From positions 1 through 14,324 of the forward strand of contig CAMQVM010000014.1 in assembly GCA_947038135.1 (NCBI GenBank): a stretch of DNA of 14,324 nucleotides. Reading direction: 5' to 3'. The notes under the pieces were generated by a model, which had not been told where the DNA came from, ran no database searches, and worked only from the letters and a program-made list of their open reading frames with translations. Each line of letters opens with the position of its first letter. Position 1 is the stretch's first letter. The translations under genes and the position numbers were made by a program. Below, one piece after another: positions 1-6,160 of this stretch. This DNA comes from an uncultured Rikenellaceae bacterium. Its GTDB lineage: Bacteria; Bacteroidota; Bacteroidia; Bacteroidales; Rikenellaceae.

Positions 1-301
1 CTAACTCGTTTAAGATATCAACTAAGTCATCGTCGTCACCGTCGTCATAGTCATCATCATCGAAATAGTCATCATCGTCATCATCATCATCGAAATAGTC
101 ATCATCATCATCATCGAAGTCATCATCATCTAAATCATCGTAGAAGTCATTACTGATAAACGTATCAACAATGTCTGTGATGTCTATAATCTCTTTTGTA
201 TAACGATTCTTATCTTTTTTTAACATTTTAATATTATGATTTGTGAATGTGGTATATCCTAGATAATATCTATCATCATTTTTGCAGCTGTAAACAATCA
301 T
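1..301 (-). CDS. Poly-aspartate acidic protein, partial (C-terminus beyond window)
   Basis: About 100 codons are visible and the frame is still open at position 1. Residues 1-53 are ordinary sequence (start MIVYSCKNDDRYYLGYTTF, then KEIIDITDIVDTFISNDFY). From about residue 54 the chain is almost pure Asp in blocks of 4-8, punctuated by Tyr-Phe or Phe, ending in DLVDILNEL at the edge. I chose the ATG at 301 over the in-frame ATG at 226: it has GAAAGG 7 nt upstream and a complete promoter just behind it, and the segment between reads as normal protein. The Asp blocks are encoded by GAT/GAC repeats, and two copies of the same 10-mer lie 30 bp apart (61-70 and 91-100). No family is recognised. 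Such a chain could bind cations or basic proteins or mimic DNA charge, but that is only inference. It could also be a slippage-prone low-complexity tail. Confidence 0.7.
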   Translation of the reverse strand, partial: MIVYSCKNDDRYYLGYTTFTNHNIKMLKKDKNRYTKEIIDITDIVDTFISNDFYDDLDDDDFDDDDDDYFDDDDDDDDYFDDDDYDDGDDDDLVDILNEL

Positions 302-308
302 TTAATTG

Positions 309-314
309 CCTTTC
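309..314 (-). promoter_or_regulatory. Ribosome binding site deciding the start of the acidic gene
   Basis: On the minus strand GAAAGG lies 7 nt before the ATG at 301. Most genes in this window lack such a purine box, so it supports the upstream start over the internal ATG at 226. Confidence 0.5.
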
Positions 315-336
315 AGATATATTATCTTTTTGTATG

Positions 337-368
337 CAAATATAACTACTTTTGCTTTATGATGCAAA
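337..368 (-). promoter_or_regulatory. Bacteroidota-type promoter for the acidic gene
   Basis: On the minus strand a TTTG (365-368) is followed after 20 nt by TATATTTG (337-344). This matches the known Bacteroidota arrangement of a -33 TTTG and a -7 TAnnTTTG. Transcription would begin near 330, giving a leader of about 30 nt. It is the best-formed promoter in the window. Confidence 0.65.
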
Positions 369-383
369 TTTATTAATTAATAA

Positions 384-587
384 TCATCCTGATTTTGCAA
401 CACTTCCTAAATACAAAAAAGGCAACCTTTTAAGGGTTGCCTTTTCGCTGTTACGATCATATTTTTTCTTTGACTTGCGTACCCCGCCACGATTAACTGG
501 CTTTCCGTGCTGTGCAATTTCCTCTTCACGGCTCGCTTTGCGGTTTGCCTTAATGTAGTCTTGCTCGGTGATTCTTCTCTGTTTCAT
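384..587 (-). CDS. Small basic protein of unknown function, Lys/Arg-rich
   Basis: A 67-codon frame starting MKQRRITEQDYIKANRKASR and continuing through EEEIAQHGKPVNRGG to a very basic stretch, VRKSKKKYDRNSEK. Short proteins with an N-terminal RRIT(E)xDY-like start and a SKKxYDR-like end are, as I recall, common hypothetical genes in Bacteroidales; no function is known to me. The start is followed by an Arg/Lys-rich helix-like segment, suggesting a nucleic-acid or ribosome contact, which is inference only. The last 20 or so codons run through a terminator hairpin (415-445), and the stop lies beyond it. Either the real C-terminus is encoded in the hairpin, or an indel has removed an earlier stop. 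The opposite-strand frame over the same bases is judged a shadow. Confidence 0.6.
   Translation of the reverse strand: MKQRRITEQDYIKANRKASREEEIAQHGKPVNRGGVRKSKKKYDRNSEKATLKRLPFLYLGSVAKSG
415..445 (-). terminator. Intrinsic terminator of the small basic gene
   Basis: GGCAACC (421-427) pairs with GGTTGCC (435-441) around a 7-nt loop, with A4/T4 flanks extending the stem. On the minus strand it is followed by six T (415-420). It lies inside the 3' part of the small basic frame. Confidence 0.75.
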
Positions 588-610
588 CTTTTTTATTTAA
601 TTATAATTTA

Positions 611-618
611 CAAATGTA
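611..618 (-). promoter_or_regulatory. -7 box upstream of the small basic gene
   Basis: TACATTTG on the minus strand matches TAnnTTTG and lies 23 nt before the start codon. No TTTG is visible at the -33 position, so this is a partial match. Confidence 0.4.
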
Positions 619-653
619 ATATAAATTATTGATATAAATTAGATGTTGCGTAA

Positions 654-932
654 TTAAATATTTTTTATAGCTTCATTTAATGCTTTTGCCATTGCTCCGC
701 CCTTGTTGAGTACATTTAATATCACTGCATTTTTATCTGTTGCTTCATTTACCTCTTGCTCTAAAGCAGCTACTTCTTCAGTGTCTATTATGCTCTGTTT
801 TAGCTGTTCCATAATTAACGAATAGGTGTCTATACCCATGGCATCTACTCTCTCTTTTAATGTTTGTGCTAAAGCTTTGTTCATTGCTTTCTCTGACGCT
901 CGGTCAAAAATTGAATCATCTAATTCTTTCAT
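654..932 (-). CDS. Small helical protein of unknown function
   Basis: 92 residues, beginning MKELDDSIFDRASEKAMNKA. It has no signal peptide or membrane segment, so it is probably cytoplasmic. The composition is rich in Ala, Glu, Lys and Leu with few helix breakers, and the middle (LIMEQLKQSIIDTEEVAALE) looks amphipathic or coiled-coil-forming. The start codon lies only 2 nt after the stop codon of the lipoprotein gene upstream (935-1573), which suggests co-transcription and translational coupling. I do not recognise a family. The pairing with a lipoprotein is the only functional clue, and it does not indicate a mechanism. No convincing terminator follows its stop before the next gene. Confidence 0.65.
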   Translation of the reverse strand: MKELDDSIFDRASEKAMNKALAQTLKERVDAMGIDTYSLIMEQLKQSIIDTEEVAALEQEVNEATDKNAVILNVLNKGGAMAKALNEAIKNI

Positions 933-934
933 AA

Positions 935-1573
935 TTACTTGGTTTTATTAATTGTGTTATCTATTTTTTGTTTGTTGTTATTATATAAGTCAGTAACCTT
1001 TTGTGTGCTATCTAATCCGTTATCTATGCGGTGCATTGTTGTAGTAACTATTGAGTCAAGCCTGTTTAAGTTAATAAATTTTGAAGCGTGCTTTTCGTAT
1101 ATTTCATCTATTTCTTTAACTGATGCTATGTTTCTTGTTATTGTACCATTCATTCTTATAGCTGAGTTAAATTCTTTGTTAAATGTTGATAATACAAGTT
1201 TGCGCTCGTTTTGAATAGGTATCAAAAGTGAATCTTTAGTCCTGAGGTATTTATTGTGAATCTGGCTATTTAGCCATACTGTCACCTTGTATCTATATGC
1301 TAAATCTGAGCTTTCTACCATTTCTTGCCAAATTTCGTCTACCTCTGCGTCTTTGAAAATATCTTCAAGGTATTTAGGAAATAAAACCTCGTCTAAATAG
1401 GTGAGCATTCTTCTCTCTTTCTCGTCAAATGTTGTGTTTATTATCCCCTCGTTAGCAATCTTCAGTGCCTGCATCTGCTGCTCTAGCTTCATGCTTAAAG
1501 AGAGTGTTGATTGTGGTATTGATGCGCAGCTAGTTAAAATTATTACTGCTACAATGATAAATACATTTTTCAT
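935..1573 (-). CDS. Predicted lipoprotein of unknown function
   Basis: 212 residues with a lipoprotein signal peptide: MKNVFIIVAVIILTSC, where LTSC is a lipobox and Cys16 would be the lipidated residue. The mature protein should be anchored in the inner or outer membrane facing the periplasm. The rest is predicted mostly helical: a segment around residues 20-45 (LSLSMKLEQQMQALKIANEG) and a C-terminal helix-rich region ending in an Asn/Lys-rich tail (LYNNNKQKIDNTINKTK). No catalytic motif is visible and I recognise no family. It is the first gene of a two-gene unit with the small protein at 654-932. A -7-like box lies about 40 nt upstream. Confidence 0.7.
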   Translation of the reverse strand: MKNVFIIVAVIILTSCASIPQSTLSLSMKLEQQMQALKIANEGIINTTFDEKERRMLTYLDEVLFPKYLEDIFKDAEVDEIWQEMVESSDLAYRYKVTVWLNSQIHNKYLRTKDSLLIPIQNERKLVLSTFNKEFNSAIRMNGTITRNIASVKEIDEIYEKHASKFINLNRLDSIVTTTMHRIDNGLDSTQKVTDLYNNNKQKIDNTINKTK

Positions 1574-1612
1574 AATTGTTGTTATTTTATTGTTATATTA
1601 TTGATATTCTTA

Positions 1613-1645
1613 CAAATTTAATTAAATATTTTTTAACAATACAAT
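1613..1645 (-). promoter_or_regulatory. Promoter of the lipoprotein / small protein unit
   Basis: On the minus strand TAAATTTG (1613-1620) fits TAnnTTTG, with ATTG (1642-1645) 21 nt upstream in place of the consensus TTTG. The distance from the -7 box to the start codon is about 40 nt. Confidence 0.45.
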
Positions 1646-1687
1646 ATTTTATACAATTTAAATAGGCTTTTATCAAGTTAAGGTACA

Positions 1688-1720
1688 AAGAGAGCCCTAA
1701 TATTGATATAGGGCTCTCTT
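1688..1720 (-). terminator. Terminator after the branching enzyme gene
   Basis: A perfect 12-bp stem, AAGAGAGCCCTA (1688-1699) with TAGGGCTCTCTT (1709-1720), encloses a 9-nt loop. It lies 29 nt beyond the glgB stop codon. T runs flank it on both strands (TTT on minus, TTTT on plus), so it could act in both directions; only glgB is positioned to use it. Confidence 0.8.
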
Positions 1721-1748
1721 TTGTCTATTAATTTATGTATAACGTTTG

Positions 1749-3785
1749 CTATTTTTTATTAATAAGTTTTAATACTAGCACATTGCGGCTGACGTTATAT
1801 ACACTTATATAGTGTCGCTCTTCGCCATCATCGCCCATCTCTATGCGTGAAAAGTATTGGCTCTTTGGGTCTATACGCTCAAATCCTCCATACTTTGAAC
1901 TGTCGGCATCAAGCGCAATTTCATACTCTCCCTCACATGATACAGGAATTATATAATTTGCTATTGAGCTGGTAAAGTCCCAGTTGAAGATAAATAAGAG
2001 GTCGCCTCGAGTAAATACCATAGTTTTGTTCTCCTCATCCATAAGGTGAATATATGGGTAGGTATCATCAAAAACATTGTTTTTTGTTATTACCTTAAGC
2101 ATGGCAGTGTCGAAGCTCTCTAGCTGCTTGTATCTAAGGTTTTTATCCTCTACAAGCGACCATTGGCGGCGTGCATGCTCATAGCTGTATCCGTTGCCCT
2201 CACGTGGAAAATCGATCCACTCAGGGTGTCCAAACTCATTTCCCATAAAGTTAAGGTAGCCAGTGCCAGCTGTTGTAAGTGTAAATAGACGTATCATTTT
2301 GTGTATAGCAATACCTCTGTCAATTACTATGCTATGGCTGCCTTGGTGCATATTGCAGTACATATCTCTATCCATCAGCCTAAATGCAATAGTTTTATCG
2401 CCTACCATTGCCTGGTCGTGCGACTCTGCGTAACCAATGGTCTTAACGTGAGGGAGTCTATTTGTCATCTGCTCCCACATATCCCATATATTCCAATCTT
2501 CATCTGGAAGATTCTCAATGTAGTCGATCCAGAAGTCAGGTGCATTCATAGCTAACCTATAATCGAAACCCATGCCACCATCTTCGGTAGATACTGTTAC
2601 TGTTGGCATTCCGCTAACATCTTCAGCTATTGATATTGCTGATTTGTTGATCGTGTGTATTAACGTGTTTGCTAAGGTTAAATATTTAATGCCTGCCTCA
2701 TTTACCTCATCACCAAAAAATAGATCTCTGCCTTTTAGGTCAGTGTAGCCGTGGTGGTGATATAACATCGATGTTACACCATCAAAGCGGAAGCCATCAA
2801 AATGATACTGCTCCATCCAATATTTAATATTAGATAGTAAGAAATGTTCTACCCCTACTTTTCCATAATCAAATGTTTTAGAGTCCCAGTATGGCTGGTT
2901 GCCCCTCTCGCCTGCTGGAGAGTAGTGGTTTGGAGAGCCGTCTAGCTCGTTTAGCCCCTCGTTGAAATTTTTAATATAATGCGAGTGTACTGTATCTAAT
3001 ATTACCGCAAGTCCACTTTGGTGAGCCGTGTCAATAAGTGCTTTAAGCTCCTCAGGGGTGCCGTAGCGTGATGATGGAGCAAAAAAGTTTGATACATGGT
3101 ATCCAAAGCTACCATAATATGGGTGTTCGGCTATCGCCATTAGTTGTATAGTGTTGTAGCCTAGCTTTTTTATTTTTGGTATCATGTCACGGGTGAATTT
3201 ACGATATAAACCCACTCGTTCTTGCTCGGTAGCCATTCCTATGTGCGCCTCATATATTATAGGGTGCTTTATAGATGATGTCTTGAACTTTTTATCCTCC
3301 CACTTATACTCCTTTTCAGGGTTCCATATTTGTGCTGAAAAATTGTGTGTTAATACATCTTCTACTACACGTTTGGCATATGCAGGTATGCGCTCATAAA
3401 AGCCATTATCTCCGTGAACATACATTTTGTAGAGCCCTTCATGCTCTATCTTAGTTCCATGCTCTGCATCTGCAAAAAAGATCTCTACATTTTCACCTAC
3501 ACGGGTCAATTTGTACTGCGTGCGGTTCCAGTTGTTAAAATCGCCATATACAAATGCCTCTATAGCATTAGGAAGCCACTCTCTAAACCACCACCCCTTT
3601 TGTATAGGGTCGTAGTTGAAACCATAAAATAGGTGTGCATTGGCATAGTTCAATAGTGAACCGCTACTACTTTCAATACTACTTAAACGCTCGATGTATT
3701 CGTTGTACCTCCTCTGCAATGACTCTTCTGAGGGAATAAGCCACTCATCTAGCTTGATGATTGGCAGTGTCTTGTTTGTAATCAT
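1749..3785 (-). CDS. glgB: 1,4-alpha-glucan (glycogen) branching enzyme, eukaryotic-like GH13
   Basis: The enzyme cleaves alpha-1,4 glucan chains and rejoins them by alpha-1,6 bonds, making branches in glycogen in the cytoplasm. The 678 residues have the family layout: a CBM48-like N-terminal domain (about 60-150, GWWFREWLPNA, FVYGDFNNWN), a GH13 catalytic barrel (about 175-560) and a C-terminal beta domain. The four conserved regions are visible: DTVHSH at 264-269, DGFRFDGVTSM with nucleophile Asp335, IAEDVSGMP with acid/base Glu388, and AESHDQ with transition-state stabiliser Asp457. DGFRFDGVTSMLYHHHG and YAESHDQAMVGDKT resemble the animal/plant/yeast type (GBE1/SBE) more than E. coli GlgB. 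No other glycogen gene is adjacent. It is divergent from the peptide transporter and appears to be transcribed alone. Confidence 0.95.
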   Translation of the reverse strand: MITNKTLPIIKLDEWLIPSEESLQRRYNEYIERLSSIESSSGSLLNYANAHLFYGFNYDPIQKGWWFREWLPNAIEAFVYGDFNNWNRTQYKLTRVGENVEIFFADAEHGTKIEHEGLYKMYVHGDNGFYERIPAYAKRVVEDVLTHNFSAQIWNPEKEYKWEDKKFKTSSIKHPIIYEAHIGMATEQERVGLYRKFTRDMIPKIKKLGYNTIQLMAIAEHPYYGSFGYHVSNFFAPSSRYGTPEELKALIDTAHQSGLAVILDTVHSHYIKNFNEGLNELDGSPNHYSPAGERGNQPYWDSKTFDYGKVGVEHFLLSNIKYWMEQYHFDGFRFDGVTSMLYHHHGYTDLKGRDLFFGDEVNEAGIKYLTLANTLIHTINKSAISIAEDVSGMPTVTVSTEDGGMGFDYRLAMNAPDFWIDYIENLPDEDWNIWDMWEQMTNRLPHVKTIGYAESHDQAMVGDKTIAFRLMDRDMYCNMHQGSHSIVIDRGIAIHKMIRLFTLTTAGTGYLNFMGNEFGHPEWIDFPREGNGYSYEHARRQWSLVEDKNLRYKQLESFDTAMLKVITKNNVFDDTYPYIHLMDEENKTMVFTRGDLLFIFNWDFTSSIANYIIPVSCEGEYEIALDADSSKYGGFERIDPKSQYFSRIEMGDDGEERHYISVYNVSRNVLVLKLINKK

Positions 3786-3868
3786 AACGCAAATTTAAAT
3801 AACATTAATAATAGTAATTGATGTAGCTTTATCTTTAGTGTCAGTTTTGCATGTTGTATTATGTAATC

Positions 3869-3876
3869 CAAAACTA
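3869..3876 (-). promoter_or_regulatory. Candidate -7 box for glgB
   Basis: TAGTTTTG on the minus strand fits TAnnTTTG, 83 nt before the glgB start. No clear TTTG is seen at -33. A second match, TAAATTTG at 3790-3797, is only 4 nt from the start codon and would give an almost leaderless mRNA, so I prefer this one. Confidence 0.3.
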
Positions 3877-4019
3877 ACATATCTTGATAATATTTCATAA
3901 AATTAGAAATAAAATATTGATTTTGCAAATTATTCTGCTAAAAAAAATCAAATTTGTCAATCTTATGACTAGTGAATATGTACATTTTGCTACTTTTGTG
4001 TTAAATTATCACTTTTATT

Positions 4020-4050
4020 ATTGATTTTCAATTATTTTTTACTACTTTTG
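4020..4050 (+). promoter_or_regulatory. Promoter of the peptide transporter gene
   Basis: TACTTTTG (4043-4050) fits TAnnTTTG, with ATTG (4020-4023) 19 nt upstream. The predicted leader is about 55 nt. The identical octamer TACTTTTG also occurs at 3991-3998, 52 bp upstream, and may be a second start site. The remainder of the 326-bp gap between the two divergent genes shows no gene. Confidence 0.55.
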
Positions 4051-4111
4051 TATGGTTATAATTACGAAGTAACTAATAATTAACTAATTACAATAATTCA
4101 AATTCAATTTT

Positions 4112-5641
4112 ATGTTTAAAAATCATCCAAAAGGCTTAGTTGCCGCAGCATTAGCAAATATGGGAGAGCGTTTCGGCTTCTACACCATGATGGCTATATT
4201 AGTGCTATTTTTACAGACCAAATTCAACCTTGAAGATCAAGATGTAGGTTTGATATACTCTGTCTTTTATGCGGGTATCTATCTGCTTGCCTTAGCTGGT
4301 GGCGTAATTGCTGATCTAACAAAAAAGTATAAAGCTACAATTTTAGTAGGTCTTGTGCTTATGGCACTAGGTTATGTAATTCTTGCTATTCCAAGTGATA
4401 CACCAATTCCTGCTGAAAATTATACTTTAACTTTAGTTGTTACTCTTACTGCTTTGTTTATCATAGCATTTGGTAATGGATTATTTAAAGGTAATTTACA
4501 AGCACTTGTTGGTCAGATGTATGACAATGAAAAGTATAGTAAAATGCGTGACTCAGGCTTCTCGCTGTTTTATATGTTTATCAATGTAGGTGCTATTTTT
4601 GCTCCTCTTTTTGCGGTAGGTATTCGTAATATGTGGTTAGAGTCGAAAGGCTTTGTTTATAATCAACTTATGCCAGACCTTGCAAATAAAGTTGTTGCTG
4701 GAGCTCCTGTTGATCAACGATTTATCGATTCTGCTCTAGCTTCAGGTTACACTGGTAGCGATTATTTCGGATTTGCACAGCAATATCTTAATGTGTTCAC
4801 TGAGGGATTTCATTATGCCTTTTCAGCTGCCATTGTCGCAATGCTCATATCTTTAGTGGTTTACGTTATAAATGCTAAAAGCTTTCCTGATCCAGCACAA
4901 AAAGTTATTGCCTCAGAAGAGGGAGAGGAGAACAGTGCACCTATTTCAGCTGAGGTTGCTGCAGATACACTTCAGCGTATATATGCTCTATTAGCAGTGT
5001 TTGGTGTCGTTATATTCTTTTGGTTTTCGTTCCATCAAAACGGTTTAACACTTACGTTCTTTGCTCGTGATTATATTAATCTATCTAGCTTTGTTGTCGA
5101 CCTTGGCTTTGTGAAACTTGCAGGTGCTGAGTTATTCCAATCTTTCAACCCTCTATTTGTTGTGCTTCTTACACCTGTTGTGTTGGGTGTGTTTGGTTGG
5201 TTGCGTAGCAAGGGTATGGAGCCATCTACACCACGAAAGATCGCTATCGGTATGGGTATCGCTGCTTTAGCTTTTGTTGTTATGGTAGCTGGGTCATTAA
5301 ACCTACCCTCTAGAGAGCTTGCTGAGGTTGAGGGATATGTACCAAGTGTTACACCTGCACTTCTTATAATAACTTATTTCATTCTTACAATAGCAGAGCT
5401 TTTCATCTCGCCTTTAGGTTTGTCATTCGTATCTAAAGTTGCACCTCCAAGCCTTCAAGGTATTATGCAGGGATTATGGCTTTGTGCTACTGCAGTAGGT
5501 AATCAGTTATTGTTTATTGGTGCTATATTCTACGACACTATACCTTTAGCTACAACATGGTCTATATTTGTTGTCGCTTGTTTGATATCAATGGTTACTA
5601 TGCTATTTATGGTTAAGTGGTTAGAGCGTGTTGCTAAGTAA
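4112..5641 (+). CDS. Proton-coupled oligopeptide transporter (POT/PTR2 family, MFS)
   Basis: An inner-membrane symporter that imports di- and tripeptides with protons. The 509 residues form about 12-14 hydrophobic segments, the usual length. Family marks: the N-terminal ANMGERFGFYTMMAIL in helix 1 (ExxERF-type motif), GNGLFKGNLQ with Lys126 in helix 4, and the PTR2 signature FYMFINVGAIF at about 153-163. An extracytoplasmic or loop insertion lies around residues 172-230, and a charged Glu-rich loop (SEEGEENS) separates the two halves near residue 270-280. The first Glu of the ExxER motif is Asn16 here (N-M-G-E-R); I recall the same in other Bacteroidales members, so it is probably a clade trait. 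Monocistronic: own promoter upstream, strong terminator 14 nt after the stop. Confidence 0.92.
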   Translation: MFKNHPKGLVAAALANMGERFGFYTMMAILVLFLQTKFNLEDQDVGLIYSVFYAGIYLLALAGGVIADLTKKYKATILVGLVLMALGYVILAIPSDTPIPAENYTLTLVVTLTALFIIAFGNGLFKGNLQALVGQMYDNEKYSKMRDSGFSLFYMFINVGAIFAPLFAVGIRNMWLESKGFVYNQLMPDLANKVVAGAPVDQRFIDSALASGYTGSDYFGFAQQYLNVFTEGFHYAFSAAIVAMLISLVVYVINAKSFPDPAQKVIASEEGEENSAPISAEVAADTLQRIYALLAVFGVVIFFWFSFHQNGLTLTFFARDYINLSSFVVDLGFVKLAGAELFQSFNPLFVVLLTPVVLGVFGWLRSKGMEPSTPRKIAIGMGIAALAFVVMVAGSLNLPSRELAEVEGYVPSVTPALLIITYFILTIAELFISPLGLSFVSKVAPPSLQGIMQGLWLCATAVGNQLLFIGAIFYDTIPLATTWSIFVVACLISMVTMLFMVKWLERVAK

Positions 5642-5654
5642 TTATCGTTTCTGA

Positions 5655-5715
5655 ATATCATATAATAAAAGAGAGTCGCAAATTAAATTTGCGACTCTCT
5701 TTTATTATATGATAT
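5655..5715. terminator. Perfect 61-nt palindromic terminator
   Basis: Every base from 5655 to 5684 pairs with 5686 to 5715, giving 30-bp arms around the single centre base 5685. The GC-rich core is GAGAGTCGCAAATT and its complement. The core ends in CTCTCTTTT on the plus strand and, by symmetry, on the minus strand, so it should stop transcription both ways. It ends the peptide transporter transcript and faces the minus-strand repressor relic. Confidence 0.85.
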
Positions 5716-5741
5716 GTATTAATTTGAACTAATGGTATTTG

Positions 5742-5890
5742 TTAGTTCGCTCTAGACGTAACAGTTGTTGATAGTGTGTTGAAATGTGGCCGTAGCTCGT
5801 CGTGAAGCTTTTGCAACTCTCTTATGAATAACTCTCTATGTTCCCAAAACAAGTTCATTACCTTCTCTTCTTTACCCGTTAATTTTTCAT
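5742..5890 (-). pseudogene. Relic of a BlaI/MecI-family repressor, frameshifted and truncated
   Basis: Reading the minus strand from just after the ATG at 5888-5890 gives KLTGKEEKVMNLFWEH, RELFIRELQKLHDELRP, HFNTLSTTV, TSRAN, stop. This aligns by eye with the winged-helix N-terminus of BlaI/MecI/CopY repressors (LTxxEExVMxxLW, followed by xHYNTLSTxV). The ATG is followed by five A and then TTAACG, so it reads ATG AAA AAT TAA; one extra A would put the start codon in frame with the whole homologous segment. In the good frame there is no ATG upstream before a stop. The frame also ends after about 49 codons, whereas family members are near 120, so the C-terminal dimerisation half is missing. No BlaR1-type sensor is nearby. 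A second reading is a short functional peptide from the internal ATG (VMNLFW), which I think less likely. Confidence 0.7.
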
Positions 5891-5911
5891 AATCTTTATT
5901 GTTTGATATAC

Positions 5912-5957
5912 AACAGAATAACTAAATTAGTTGTGCAACTAATTTAGTTATTCTGTT
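5912..5957. promoter_or_regulatory. 22-bp inverted repeat upstream of the repressor relic: old operator or terminator
   Basis: Positions 5912-5933 pair perfectly with 5936-5957 around a 2-nt centre. Each arm contains its own smaller dyad, AACTA-n3-TAGTT, so the site is two near-palindromic 13-mers (AACTAAATTAGTT and AACTAATTTAGTT) joined by GTGC. This is typical of an operator for a dimeric winged-helix repressor, and it sits 21 bp upstream of the BlaI relic. A run of six T (5956-5961) follows on the plus side, so it could instead be a plus-strand terminator. Beyond it, 5962-6160 shows no gene or clear promoter. Confidence 0.5.
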
Positions 5958-6141
5958 TTTTGTGTATTATGGGTGTTGTGTAGTTTGAGAGGGTATTTAT
6001 TTTTTTGAATTAAGAAGTAGAAAAGGCAATTATTTCAACTTTAGTTTTTACACTTTTTTACTTTTCTGAAGCCTATTTTGCAAAGGTCTCTAAATATATA
6101 TCTACTATAACTGTCCATTTTTGTGATAAGGTGTATTATTG

Positions 6142-6159
6142 AATCACTCATTGGTGATT
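6142..6159 (-). terminator. Weak hairpin after the glycosyltransferase gene
   Basis: AATCAC (6142-6147) pairs with GTGATT (6154-6159) around a 6-nt loop, directly after the stop codon of the minus-strand gene. The stem is short and no T run follows, so it is a doubtful terminator. Confidence 0.25.
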
Positions 6160-6160
6160 A

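Noticed and set aside
30..135. Trinucleotide repeat (tcatcatcat) as a stand-alone microsatellite or CRISPR-like array
   Set aside because: The repeats stay in frame with an open minus-strand coding region that has a promoter, an RBS and an ordinary head segment; spacing is irregular and there are no spacers.
352..558. Plus-strand frame of 68 codons
   Set aside because: It lies opposite the better-supported basic minus-strand gene, which has a promoter box and terminator on its strand.
939..1604. Two plus-strand hydrophobic frames opposite the lipoprotein gene
   Set aside because: The minus-strand gene has a lipobox, a promoter-like box and tight coupling to its neighbour; the hydrophobic frames arise from its complement.
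2301..3632. Several plus-strand frames of 71-84 codons inside glgB
   Set aside because: They are shadows of a clearly conserved enzyme gene on the other strand.
3790..3797. TAAATTTG as the glgB promoter
   Set aside because: It is 4 nt from the start codon, leaving almost no leader; a more suitably placed match exists at 3869-3876, though this one is also only tentative.
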